Shown here: positions 20,176 through 31,739 of the stretch, piece by piece
How the letters are laid out: each line of letters begins with the position of its first letter
Numbering within the stretch: position 1 is the first letter of the stretch
Assembly: GCA_020091685.1 (NCBI GenBank)
Contig: CM034595.1
Span: 11,956,525-12,020,524 of the forward strand
Source of the DNA: Lutjanus erythropterus
Lineage: Eukaryota > Chordata > Actinopteri > Lutjaniformes > Lutjanidae
Length of the DNA: 64,000 bases
Direction of reading: 5' to 3'
Position numbers and translations under genes: made by a program
The notes under the pieces: model-generated
Told to the model about the DNA's origin: nothing
The model's input: only the letters and a program-made list of their open reading frames with translations
Databases searched by the model: none

Positions 20176-20179
20176 AAGG

Positions 20180-21500
20180 CCTATTCAAGTGGGGGCACAT
20201 GGGCTAAATTTGGCCCTTCAACAGCCTCAGTCTGGCTCGTTGATTCTTTATAAATATATAAAAGTATATCAATTGTGATTTTATTCATATAACCTGCTAC
20301 CATTTTAAGTTTATGGTTTATGTTTATGTTGTTGATCAGAATATCATCTTTTTATTATAGGACTAATTGGCCCCTTCATTGGTGATGTGTCTCTTTCACA
20401 TTAAAACATTACTAAAACTTTGTTTGAAGTTGTTATTAAGTAGTGTGGGATCATGGTAGTTATTACCTTCACTGTTTAACAACCATCATAGTTGATGAAA
20501 ATCTATCTGACATGACTCCTTATGAACAAGGTAATTTTTTTTTTTTTTTTCATGTTCTGGTTCGTGACATTCTTCCCTCAATAATGTTAAAGTACACAAC
20601 TCAACAATATATTTGTTTTTAGACATTTTAATGTGGAAATGTAACACATTATAGCTTTAAAAGACAATTTTACAAGACTAGAAAGTTGCAGTTTGTCATA
20701 AAAGTGTTGAACTATTAGACTCTGGAGATTAATTAGAGTAATTAGAAAGACTACACACCCAAAACTTGTGTAAGTGGCGTCATGAATTTCTCTATCCACA
20801 AGCTAACAATTGCTGTTAAGCTACAATTCCTGTTTGTTTTTTGTACTGGGATGTGGTCACACAACAATGGGTCCTGCTCATTCTTTTGCTGGTAAAATGA
20901 CAAGGAGGCGCTGGATAAAACACATCAGGTATGATAACGACAAATGGAAACTTTCTTGTCTTGTAAATGTATCTGCTAAATTCACAAACATTGTGTATGT
21001 AATTCATTGCACAAATCAAAAATTCTCTCTTGTATTGACGACAGTTCATATTTTTTCTGAAAGGTTCCAAGGGGCACACTCGAAGGGTAGGCATTTTGCA
21101 TCTCTATAGAGTGCTGAGGAATGAGGAAATGTGTTATAGCATATTAGCACTTGCGGTTCCTTCATCTCAAACTTAATGGGCTTTTGTTTATTTGCCTGAA
21201 ATAAGGTCTGTAGTTAACACAAGCTTTTACATGTCTTTAAAAATGCAGGAGCTAACAAATGGTAAATCAGACTACAGTGGTTGTTGGGGGCATAAAACAT
21301 CATCACGTCGCAAACAAGTACTTAGTAGGGATGATGTTGAGTCATGCAACCATGGTGTAGCTCATTTATAGTCTAACACCAGCTTTTTACTTCTAGTGAC
21401 TACATTTACACTTGAAAAATCATAAAAGTGCTTAGACAGAGCTTATTTTCTGCACCAGTCCAAGTCTGAAAAAAATCCCATTGTTTTTCAGCCACTTTTT
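20180..21500. other. Intergenic, no gene seen
   Basis: AT-rich, with a poly-T tract at about 20534-20551. Open frames up to 99 codons occur on both strands (20810-21109) but none has a recognisable domain. Confidence 0.7.
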
Positions 21501-21592
21501 ACAAGCTCGGAAGGGGAGGGTGAGGCATGGTGTCTCCAGTCTGCAAGCTCAGTGCTAGATGCCACTATATCCCAGGCACTGGTCCTTTAATA
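21500..21592 (+). mobile_element. 3' end of an AAAGGACCAGTGTG-family MITE
   Basis: The phrases 'gtgctagatgccactatat' and 'ggcactggtcctttaat' match the right terminus of the family. The body to the left is not convincing. Confidence 0.5.
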
Positions 21593-21599
21593 TCTTCAC

Positions 21600-22625
21600 A
21601 TGGTGGTCCTGTATAGCTGGAATGAAGCTCCAACATATGCATATAGACAGACATATACATATGTGACACAAACACATACACCAAAGCATTATGTGGTGTA
21701 CCAAAGAGAGCTAAGGGCTTCATGCTGTCCCAGCCCCCTTCTTGGTAATTGCCCCATTATGTGTTGGTGGTGGATGGAGCCATTACAGATGTTTTATGAC
21801 GGGGCCATTTTCATTTTGTCTTCCCAATGAGGGACAGATTTATGGTGCAAGGCAGTCTTCCATTCCGGGGTGAAAAAAAAAGCCTCACCACCAGCGCATT
21901 CCCTAATACACAAACACACACACACACTGAAAGAGAAATGCGCATAAATTCCCTGTGTTATCTTTTATATGACCGTCATAACTGTGAGCCTGACCTGCCC
22001 TCAGCTCGCTGCAGTGCCCGCGGCTGCAAAGAACGAGGCTGTTGGCAGCAGCTTATGAGTTGAATAAATGTTTGATGGCCCTGCGGAGCAAGGCACACTT
22101 CCAGGACGGTCGTCAGTCAGGGCTGGGGGTAGCTGGGGCAAGATCTCCTCAAAGAGTCCGCTGCAGGCCTCGAGCAAAACCAACTGTGACACTTTCTCAC
22201 CAAATGTTATCCTACTAAAAGGAACCATCATAAAGAGCAAAGTAAACAGCAGTTAGCTTTTCAGGATTAATCTCTTTTAGCTCACAGTGAAGTGTTTGAA
22301 GTGCTGAAGACTCTTTGGCTGCGCGGTTTCTTTCCAGAGGCTGTTTTGGTGTGGTTCCCCAGAGTTCCCGTTTGGAAATCAAATCTTTAGCTCAGTAGCT
22401 TTTATGCCAAGAAAAATATTGGTCATAAATTGGTGCCTGAATTGGCAGTCTAATTACAGGGCTGCGGTCTTAAAATTTACCCTGCAACTCATGGCTACAA
22501 TTATTAAGGTTAACAATAGGGACACTGGGGAAAAAATCGCAAAGCTTCAAAGAACTCAACTTATTCTGCGAGCTGTTTTAATCGGCACAGGGAGACTTTC
22601 TGAAATAGGAGTGCTGTTAAAACAA
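21600..22625. other. Repeat-poor intergenic block
   Basis: No gene recognised. A short CA tract lies near 21909-21928. The part from about 22260 to 22620 is high-complexity and repeat-poor with several TAATTA/ATTA cores, and is proposed as a regulatory candidate. Confidence 0.6.
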
Positions 22626-22639
22626 AAGTTTTTGTTTTA

Positions 22640-23080
22640 ATTAAAAAAAATATAATGCTGGCTTAAAATTTTGAGTTGACTGAATTTGGAATGACAAGTT
22701 GGGGTAGTTTTGCAATAATTTTAAACATAAAATTTTCAAGTCACATAAATTTTATATACTGTAAGAAGTCATACAATAATTTATCAGAGTTCAGTGTAGT
22801 TTTATATATTCAAGTTAATTAAGCTTAACATTTCCGGTATTTATTTTCACACTTCAGAACTTAGAAACATGAGTTCCTCTAACTTGAAGTCCTTTAAAAT
22901 GATGAGTTGAAGGAATTTACAGTACAGAGTTCAATCAACTCATTATATTAAGTTCCTTAAGAAACACAATAATGAAAACACTGAACCATGATGAAGATTA
23001 GTATTTTATTTAGATGTTTATCGGTGTGATTTAAGAGTTGTTGGTTCAACTATATTTTAAGCTTACTGAACATGTTATAT
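22640..23080. mobile_element. CACTGTAAAA-family repeat copy with inverted half
   Basis: It begins in the same direction as the intron 2 copy ('ttttgagttgactgaattt'). From about 22855 to 23075 the matching blocks run in reverse ('ttaagagttgttggttcaac', 'aagcttactgaacatgt'), so the copy is rearranged or is a foldback form. It abuts the LINE fragment that follows. Confidence 0.55.
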
Positions 23081-24250
23081 CAAATATGACTGAATTAATA
23101 TCAAGCTTATTTGACTGGAAGAGTTTATATGTTGAATTATTTGAAAATGATCTAAACTTTTCAAGCTTATTAGGAAATTTCAACATGTCTGTGAATGAGA
23201 TAAAAGACAAAGCAAAAAGGGCCATCAAGAGATCAATAAACACTGAATTACCATTTGGAACTTGACTCAAAATATTCAAATCAATCATCGAACCAGTAAC
23301 ATTATATGGCACTGAGGTGTGGGGTACACTAATGCAACAGGATTGGGCAAAATGGAACAAACATCCAGTTGAAATCCTGCATGTAGAGTTCTGCAAATGT
23401 ATCCTCCAGGTCCAGAGAGGAGCTCTATACTCTGCATGTAGAGCTGAATTAGGCCAATATCTTCTACTACTAAATATCCAAAAACAAGCCCTAAATGTCT
23501 GGAATCATCTTAAAACAAGTGACCCACTGTTATTTTCTTACAAAGCCCCGTGCTGCCAGGAGTTGACCCCACAAAAGAGTCTACTCTGCCAACTTGTCCC
23601 GAAGCTAGGTGAACTGTCAACCTCTAAGATCATCACACCACGACCACTTCAGCCTCAGGACTCACAAACTCAAAAAATTAGACCCAAACAAGTTACAATG
23701 AAAGGAAAAGAAAACAACAAAATCACAAAAGAAAATGGAAACCTATCTAACCCTAAACTGAGAGTTCGTTGTGGCAACCTGCTTGACCAGCAGTGTCTGA
23801 CTGTGGTAGGCTGACACAGACAGACCTGGCTGCCCAGAGAGGAGAAGTTGTGTTCCTACAGTGACCAGGGTACAACAGAGACAAGAGCTGCACCCCCTGA
23901 CTCACTGCAATATTTTATGAAAATAATTTCACTGATTTTCTTTACCTAAGTGACTATGAAAGACTTCCGGCTTTCCTGGGAGAGAGGGAAGACTGCTGTA
24001 GACTAGCAGCAAAATATGTTGCAGTCTACCATGAGCTCTGCAACTCCCCCTGACACTGTGTTACAGAGTGATTCATTTGTTGTAGGTCCATCAAGAGATG
24101 AGGAACCTACAATAACTCTTACTATTCCATAGCCCCTCTTGGTTCTCCATGTCCTTTTGCCTTTTGTGTTGTTATTGTTCTTTTTAGTTTGTATTAATAT
24201 GCTTTTGACCCATATGTTTCTATAACATATGGGTCAATTCTATAAAACAG
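23080..24250 (+). pseudogene. LINE (non-LTR retrotransposon) 3' fragment, RT C-terminal region
   Basis: A frame in phase with 23038 is open to 23814 except for one TGA at 23263-23265. It encodes the segment downstream of the reverse-transcriptase core typical of fish LINEs: KIFKSIIEPVTLYGTEVWG, then HPVEILHVEFCKCILQVQRG, CRAELGQYLLLLNIQKQAL and CQELTPQKSLLCQLV. After 23814 the frame decays, but LAAKYVAVYHELCN-like sequence near 24000-24045 indicates the end of the same ORF. The 3' end carries a hairpin (24207-24235). The endonuclease and the RT catalytic core are absent, so this is a 5'-truncated dead copy. The clade is not assigned. CACTGTAAAA-family repeats lie on both sides. Confidence 0.8.
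24207..24235 (+). other. Perfect 10-bp hairpin at the LINE 3' end
   Basis: GACCCATATG and CATATGGGTC enclose a 9-base loop. It lies about 15 bases before the point where the LINE sequence gives way to another repeat, a place where LINEs often carry a structure bound by their own reverse transcriptase. The functional role is inference. Confidence 0.5.
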
Positions 24251-24257
24251 GAGGGGC

Positions 24258-24500
24258 CTCAGGAAAGTTTTAATTCTCAAACAATGCATGCTGGGAAGTC
24301 TCATAATATGCTCGTCATATGTATTTAGAATCTTAATGTAATGAGTTGATTGAACTCTGTACAGTACATTTATTCAGCTCACCATTTTAAATCAAGACAC
24401 TTCAAGTTAGAAGAACTCATATTTATAAGTTCTGAAGCATTCTGAAAACAAATACCAGAAAATCTAAGTTTAATTCAGTTGAATAAATAAGAGTGTGTGT
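24258..24500 (+). mobile_element. CACTGTAAAA-family repeat, partial copy
   Basis: Shares 'aacaatgcatgctggga', 'aatgagttgattgaactctg' and 'ataagttctgaagcattctg' with the gdf6 intron 2 copy, in the same order. Confidence 0.65.
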
Positions 24501-24539
24501 ATGTGTGTGGGGCGGTTTTGCGTGATGAACAAGTAATTT

Positions 24540-24985
24540 CCACAATGTAAAAATGAATGATTTGTTTTATCTTAATAAAAAGTTAGTTTCCGCACTCCCA
24601 CAAAGTTTTAAGTTGACTGAATTAAAAAAAAGAACACATGGTCCATAAGCTTAAGATATTAATTTGAACTAACAACTCTTCAGTCACACTGACAAACATC
24701 TGAATGCAGTACTAGCCTTCATCATGGTTTGCAGTGTTTTCGTGATTGTGTTTCTCCAGAAACTTAATTTAATAAGTACACTGAACTCTGTACAGTACAT
24801 TCATTCAACTCATATTTTCACTTCAACTTAAAAGAATGTGTGTTCATAAGTTCTGCAAGCATTCTGAAAATAAATTTTAGATATGTTTAAGTTTGAACAA
24901 ATAAAACTTGTATATTTTTGTTTCATTAATAAGAAAAGATGAGTTGATTCCACTAAATCGCTGTATGATTTTTTTTTTTACAGTG
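24540..24985 (+). mobile_element. CACTGTAAAA-family repeat copy
   Basis: The start 'aatgatttgttttatctt', then 'gttttaagttgactgaatt', 'aagcttaagatatta', 'aacttgtatatttt' and 'gagttgattccactaaat' follow the order of the intron 2 copy. It ends in a T tract and 'tacagtgcg'. Confidence 0.65.
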
Positions 24986-25786
24986 CGTCTGTGTCAGAAA
25001 TAGTTTTCCTTTCATGCACAAATTGTGGAAAGTTGTCAGGTACAAGTCTTTTAACAAACAAGGTCAGCGAAGGAACACTCATTATTAATCATTTACCAGC
25101 GTAGCACAAAGAGAGCTGGAGAGACTAGATAGCCCAGAGGACCCAGGGGTTTGTGACTGAAACACGGCCTCATCGTGTTACACACACCAGCCACTGTGAT
25201 ATTTCTGACACCTCGCTCCTATCAGCCCGGCCGGTCCGTCGATGATTGATTTTCTCATTGTGATGGTCCCCTCACACAAAACACCCTTGTCCTCTCATTC
25301 CTGAATTTGTCACCATTTGGCTTTTACTGAAAACACTCCAAATAGTGAGTTTTTCTCCTGCAGCTGTTTGAACTGCGTCAGGAAATCCGACCTGGCTGGA
25401 AATCTGGGCGCATGGATGTGGAGTTGAATGAATGATGTATGGCTGACCATGTCCGAGGTTAGTTTCTGTCAATTCTCTCAAATACCGCTCTTTATTCACT
25501 GCAGCATAAATTCTCCCGCTCTGGCATGAGGAATGGAGTGAGGTTTGTTTGACCAGATGTAACTTTATCAGGGACTCTCTTTCTCCCCCTGCTATTCTTG
25601 TGTCTCTCACATCTCTTAGCTCAGGCACAAAAAAAAGTGAGCTCTCACACAATATTTCTGTTTGCTGTAGTCTGACCTCTTTGTGAACTGCGGTAAAGTG
25701 AAAGGCACTTTCAGCCGAGGGGAATCGGATGGCAGTAACCATATGCCTTTCAACTGATACAAAGGTGGGAAAGGGGGAGGCCAGGG

Positions 25787-25834
25787 GTGTGTGTGTGTGT
25801 GTGTGTGTGTGAGTCTGTGTGTGTGTGTGTGTGT
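25787..25834. repeat. GT microsatellite
   Basis: (GT)n interrupted once by GAGTCT. It is followed by a G-rich stretch to about 25970. Confidence 0.95.
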
Positions 25835-27081
25835 TGGGTGGGGTAGGAGGGGGAGTTGCATGCTAGGGTGAAAAGGAAAGTGCCGTGCTGCATCTTTTTG
25901 TGTTGGTAAAGTGGTGGCGGTTTAGGGTTGGGTGGCTGGGTGGGTGTTTGGGGGAGAAGGGGGGGGGTGAGGTATTGGCTGGATGTGGTGCTGAACTCAA
26001 GGCAACGTCCGGCTGACTGACTGTTGAGATGGAGCCCTCTTATGGATGAGTGCAACGAGTAAACAGCATTCCTTTCTGTCTGTCTGACCCTCTCTGCCTC
26101 CTATTTTTGTCTCTCTGTCTCGTCTTTCTTATAGTCTGTCCGTGTTAGCCAAAGCACTTCACCTTTCAGCTTGTATCTGCTGTCTGTCTGCTGTCTATGA
26201 AAACCACTCTTCATCTGAACTCTGACTCAACATCAGCATCCTGATTTAAAAAAAAAAAACAAATTAGAAAAAAAAATGTATAAATAAATTATATAACCAT
26301 GTTAGGTACATTTGATATGGAAAATGTGGGTGATCGTTAAAATATAGTGAAATACAGTCTGCACTTTTGTTGTTTTTGCAATGTACACACACAGTCACAT
26401 TTTTGTCGGCATATTTTATTGATACAGGTAATCTTTCCAACAATACATAGCCAATATTAGATCTGATTAATCAGCCAATATCGGCCTATCACAGATATAT
26501 CATTATGGTGTTTCATAAGTGCTGATATGATTTTTTTTTTTCACAGAACATAATGCAGAAAGAGATAATTGTGGTAATTTAGATCTATTATGTTCAATTT
26601 GTGTTTTGTGTGTTTTCCCAGTGAAGTTTTCTGTTTCAGTGCATTGGTGTAATTTTGAACAATAAGTTTATTAATAAACTGTAAAATATCTTTATTACAA
26701 GTGTTTTTTTAACCACATTTGAGGGGCCATTGTAAACACTGTGTGTATTTATACCTCATATATAGCATATATATTGGCATATATATTGTCAGAAATATCA
26801 ATATCAGATTTTTTTTAGTAGCTAATGTCTTTATTGGCTCCAGCCCAGGAGCTGGAAAGACAATGATAAAATAGTTCAGACTTTCACCTGCTGTATATGT
26901 CATTTGTTGCTCAGCCAGTCGTGAGGGTGAAAATTTTGTAGAATGAAAACTTAAAATCCCCTTTAAGTGTCTGATTTCACCTTCACCATTTGTACAGTTT
27001 GTCTTTATTTGTTGCCAAACAGTCAAGACTCTCTAGATGTTACCTGTACAGTAAGCTTGTTAGCAAAGCACACACTGACTT

Positions 27082-27122
27082 TGTGTGTGTGTGTGTATGT
27101 GTGTGTGTGTGTGTGTGTGTGT
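27082..27122. repeat. GT microsatellite
   Basis: (GT)n with one AT interruption; it accounts for the Val/Cys and Thr/His open frames seen here. Confidence 0.95.
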
Positions 27123-28936
27123 TTAATTTGTGTGTGTGGAGAAGCTCAACCTCTGAGTCACCAGAAACTCCAGAACTCGGGGTAAATGTGCATCTATTCA
27201 TGTTCACTAGTGTCTTTCCTTTGACGAGATCCCTCCACTGCATTGAATATGACCATTCTTTTAAGTCTGTATTTGTGTAGCAGCAGAGACACACAGCTTA
27301 CCGAATCCCAGCAAAGTGCTGTGATATGCCAGTTTGGGAGCGAGCAGCAGCCTGGCTGAACAGACCAGAAGCGCCTTGCTCAGTGCCAGTGAACACGCGA
27401 TTCTGCTCCTCTGCTGTTTTCTAATTGCACAGAGCTGCTTTTATAACAACATCATGACTTTAAAGCTTTTTATGTGTTCCTGGATAAAAAGCGGATGCTC
27501 CCTTCTTCCCTCCCGCCTGTCTGCTCTGTTCATCTCTCTCCCTACAACTGACAAATATGTGCAGTGAGTACATAATTTAAAAAATACAACCACAAACAGC
27601 ACTGCTACTATTTCTCCTAAATAAGGTGGATTGGCAGATTGTCATATTTCATCTTGTGGAGGGAGAAAGTAGGGGAATTCAAACTCCGGGAGAACAGCAG
27701 GGAGAGAAGAGAAGAAATGAAAAGATGTAAATCATGGGATGCATATTTCATCATTTATCAGAATCAGATCAATCATATCATATATATCATTTGTATTGTT
27801 TATAGTAGAATATCTGTATGTTTTCATGCAAGATTTGCTCGTACAGCATGGTAAAAAACAAAACAAAACAAAAAAACAACAAAAAACAGACCAGCTGTAG
27901 ATCGGAGGAGGCTCTGTACTGTGGCACACTCTGTGTGTTCTGCCCAGTTGATTAACATGGGTGACGAATGGAAGTGGGCAACACCCCGGGGTGGTTCATG
28001 ACACTTCAGCATACTGTGTGTCTCTGCCGTAATACAAAATCACCGATGCAACCTTTTACAAGCCACGTTATAGATAGGATGTGGAAAAAAAGCCTCAGAA
28101 CAGTATTTGGATGGTATGTCCAGTCTATTTCTAGTACAATGACCATAGTCTGTAGACTATGAATAGTGGATGAAGTGAAGCAATTACAGAAGTGCCTCAA
28201 ACCTTCTTTCAAATTGCCAGCAGGGGGCGACTTCACTGGTCCGACTTTATATGCTCTTATGAAAAAATGATGCTACTTCTCACTTCATTTATTACTTCAG
28301 TAAACAGTTTCCCAATAGGTTAATGGTCTCAACTGCTAGTTTCAAGTCTTCTTCAATACCAGATTCTGTAAATGATGGTTCCATTACAATAATATCAAAG
28401 CAGGGTTTTCCTTAGGGCATGGCTACCTTGTGACTGATAAGTTGCTACCATGGTGTGTCCTCTGGGTTCTCTGTCAGATCCAATCAGGATAGAAGCGTAC
28501 TGATGTGTATCCTCCCCAGGTCCAACCTCACCTGTCCAAATTGGTCACTTCTGCTTCCTAAAGAAAGTGATTCACTCCAAAGGTTTATCGTCAAAATTAG
28601 CAATAGTAATATTTTTTTCTATTCTTAGGACCTTTACGTTTGGTGAACTTTTCTTCTCGAGTATCTAAAATTCTAGTTTTCTAGTATTCTTATTTTTTTT
28701 CATTTCTTAGAGTTGGCGTATATACATTCGTCCTTACCAACAGACATAATTGAGAGGTCATAGAGGTGTGGCCTATTAAGCACCATTCTGCAGTATTTTT
28801 GCGTGAGGACGTGTCTTTTAAGGTAGTTTTGAATACAGACTTTTGTATAAATTGACATCAGAGCAGAACAAGCCTTGCGATTTCTGTTGCCACAGGAGGG
28901 GCCTGGACTCCAGGTTGGCAGCCGATTAATTAAACG

Positions 28937-29602
28937 ACCTTTGTGCAGGATTTAGTGGTGTCTAACAGTGAGCTTACAGTTTGCAACATGTCACCTCACC
29001 TTCCTGTTCCAAGAGTGTGGGAAAAACACGAAAGGTCCTATCTAGAGCCAATACTTGGTTTGTCTGTTCTGCGATACTGTAGAAACATGGTGGTTCAATA
29101 TGGCAGACTTTGTGGAAGAGGACCTCTGCCCTCTAGAGGCAGGTGGCAGGGGCAGTAACTCAGCCAGTAAGGAACCGAAGGGTCGCCAGATCAAGTCCTG
29201 CAGCTGGAGGTAGCTGGAGAGGTACCAGTTCACCTCCTGGGCACTGCGGAGGTGCCTTTCGGCAAGGCACTGAACCCCTAAATGCTCAGGGCATGTGACT
29301 ATATGTGTATATATACAGTGTATGTTTGTGTGCAGCCTCCTGCTCTGATATCGCTCTGATGCAAAGTCTACAGGTCCTGTTTGTAAATCTGCGTGCATTT
29401 TGGCCCTGTGTACATATGTAGAGTGAAAAATGTAATTTCCCCACAGGGATTAATAAAGTATGCCCTCTTCTTCTTCTAGATATAAATGATTATTATTTCC
29501 AGGTGATTACACACTGATGGAAACATACTTATGAATATCATATAATTTTTTTTTGCCATTTTCTGCCAGTAAATCCCTGTAAATCTCACAGTGGTTCTTT
29601 AA
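28937..29602 (-). mobile_element. AAAGGACCAGTGTG-family MITE split by a SINE
   Basis: The left part (28937-29137) and right part (29475-29602) together match one copy in reverse orientation relative to 37593-37953: 'caggatttagtgg', 'gtagaaacatggtggttcaa' and 'tggcagactttgtggaagag' on the left, 'ccaggtgattacacactgat' and 'ttctgccagtaaatccctgt' on the right. The right terminus 'cagtggttctttaa' mirrors the left one. Confidence 0.75.
29138..29474 (+). mobile_element. tRNA-derived SINE nested in the MITE
   Basis: The head contains 'taactcagccagtaagg' (A-box-like) and 'gggtcgccagatcaagtcc' (B-box-like), a tRNA-related RNA polymerase III promoter typical of fish SINEs. The body contains 'ggtgcctttcggcaaggcac', and the tail ends 'attaataaagtatg' plus a CTT-repeat. 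TCTAGA occurs at both edges (29132-29137 and 29475-29480), fitting a target-site duplication. The head is too diverged to fold as a working tRNA. Confidence 0.75.
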
Positions 29603-29604
29603 AT

Positions 29605-30720
29605 GCTAATGATTGATAGAACATCTGTGTGCCTGGTTGTTTTAATGTACAGTTTTTATGTTATAGTTTGAAACTGATATATTGATGCGTTCACTTACAT
29701 GTCTGTGAAGTTCCCATCGACCATGTGCTGATGCAGAAAACATAGTATAATAAGAAAATGGTAGCTCTTCTCGGTATTATGACATACAAGTGAACGGTAT
29801 GTGTTCACATGCCTTTCCTATTAAGTTGGCATAACTCAAAGACATATAAAGATTACCCACAGATTCCTCTAAATCTAGATTACATGATGGGATACAGAAG
29901 CAAATATTTTGTGATATAAAAATGAAGACTTATCAGTTTGAAATCACGGCCTGTACAGTGTTAATACACACACACACACATCTTAAAATGATTTGCTGCC
30001 TTATTACTATACAGTCAGTAATCTGTGTGTATGGTTACAGTAGATATAGGGAGCCTGCGTGCTTAGTAGGAAAGGAGGAGAGACAGGAAGAAGGTTTGTT
30101 ACAGAAGCGACATTAATCTATTCCTCTCGGCGCTCTTTGAAGAGCAGCAGCAGCTATGACAGGCTAAATGTTTCCAGAGATGTCACATTTCCACAAAATC
30201 TAAAAAGGCTCTTGCGAGCACTCATCCTTTCATGTTTGATTGTGTGTTGGAGATCCTATGATAAACAGACGAGGGTGGTGGTTGGAGGGGAAAGGGGGTT
30301 GGGTTGGAGCGAGGGGCTGCGGATGGGAACGTACTCCACCGCTCGGCTCTGCTTTGCCACCGGATCCAGATGCTTTTGCAAATTACCTCTTTGTCTACTT
30401 CAGAGAGGGTTCGAAATGCAAGTCCTGAGTTAAGATCCGGGGTTTCTCTTCAGACTTCTAGGATTGCAGGGTTGTTGCGCTGAATCTGATTAATCTGGGC
30501 CGAACTATTCCATCCACCCCTGTCACTTGTGCACTTATTGGCCCTAAAAATGCATATCCACCCTCAGACAGACATTAAACAGATGCTGCGGGGCTGCTGT
30601 GAACCATTAAGCATGTGAGATGTAGCTCATCAACGTCAAATCGGAGCACAACTGGGCAGAGCAGGTACATTTAACACCACATGTCCTCTGGAAGCCAAAT
30701 ACGCACTTCCTGACAGATTC
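29605..30720. other. Intergenic, no gene seen
   Basis: No repeat family recognised beyond a short CA tract near 29967-29980. The block at about 30440-30700 is high-complexity and repeat-poor and is proposed as a possible regulatory sequence. Open frames up to 124 codons at 30059-30433 lack known domains. Confidence 0.6.
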
Positions 30721-30721
30721 C

Positions 30722-31130
30722 ACTGTAAAAAGAAAAAAATCATACAGGAATGTAGTGGAACCAACTCATTTTTTCTCGTTAGCTTAACGTGACTGTACAA
30801 GTTTCATTTATTCAAGTTAATTAAAGTTGAATAAACTGTACAGAATTCAATCATTTCATTAAACTGAGTTCAATGACTGAATTAATATAATTATTTATTC
30901 AAAGTAATTAAAGTTACATTTTCTGGTATTTATTTTCAGAACACCTCAGAACTTCTAAACATGAGTTCTTCTAACTTGACTTAAAAAGATGAGTTGAATG
31001 AAAGAACTCTGCAGAGTTCAACCAACTTATTGAATTAACTTTCTGAAAAAGACACAATAATGAAAACAACGCACACCATGATGAAGGTTAGCATTGAATT
31101 TTGTTGTTGTTTGTCAGTGCGACTGAATAG
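30722..31130 (-). mobile_element. CACTGTAAAA-family repeat, reverse copy
   Basis: It begins 'cactgtaaaaagaaaaaaat', followed by 'gtagtggaaccaactcat', the reverse of the right end seen at 24920-24985. Further blocks ('atgagttcttctaacttga', 'gagttcaaccaactta') match the family. Confidence 0.65.
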
Positions 31131-31559
31131 TTGTCCTATAGACCCTTTTTGTGCTGACAACTATGGTTGAACACAATGAGACAAAAGTTGGGGAATATGT
31201 GTGAGCCACATCAAAAATAAACAAAATGAACTCACAAGATATTAAGAAAGGAAATATTCTCACATGTCTTTTCCTTAATTAAACAGAAAAATACAACTGG
31301 TTACTTTCTGAACAAATACAAGCTTTAATTGCCTTGTAACTTAACACCTCATTTAAACTGAACAGACAAAACAAAATGAAACTCATCTTGGTCAGAACAA
31401 TCACCAGCTCTGGTTTGGTGGAAATAAAGTCTTTATTCACCACAGTGAATGTGAAAACAGTCTAGCTCTACGCGAACCACAAAATACAACATTAAAAAAA
31501 AACAAAAAACTGAAATTATCAAAATAAAAATCTTCTCCTGCTTCTTTTTAAGTGGTTGA

Positions 31560-31730
31560 CATACTATTCACTGTAACTTTATCTGGGAAAATGTAAACAT
31601 TTTTTCACTGATGTTCTTATTTGCTGATGTAGGTCATGTAGAGGCATCAGTATTAAATTGAGATGGTTTCATAACCAGTTAAACACTCCTTGTAGTAGCT
31701 TTAAAACAATTTTTTTTTTTTTACTGTGTA
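31560..31730. mobile_element. Partial relative of the intron 1 MITE
   Basis: Phrases 'ggcatcagtatta', 'cataaccagttaaacactcc' and 'tagtagctttaa' match the right half of 3377-3716. A poly-T tract and 'actgtgtag' follow. Confidence 0.5.
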
Positions 31731-31739
31731 GAGAAGACT

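Larger units (their letters stand above)
24990..28930. other. Intergenic, no gene recognised
   Basis: Holds two long GT microsatellites, a C/T-rich stretch at about 26060-26200, A-rich tracts at 26248-26275 and 27850-27888, and AT-rich DNA elsewhere. A 156-codon open frame on the - strand (25272-25742) has no domain I recognise and is not called as a gene. The part at 25040-25760 is repeat-poor. Confidence 0.65.

Noticed and set aside
29148..29200. tRNA-like sequence with A- and B-box resemblance
   Set aside because: It is the head of a SINE with a SINE body, tail and target duplication; it is too diverged for a functional tRNA.
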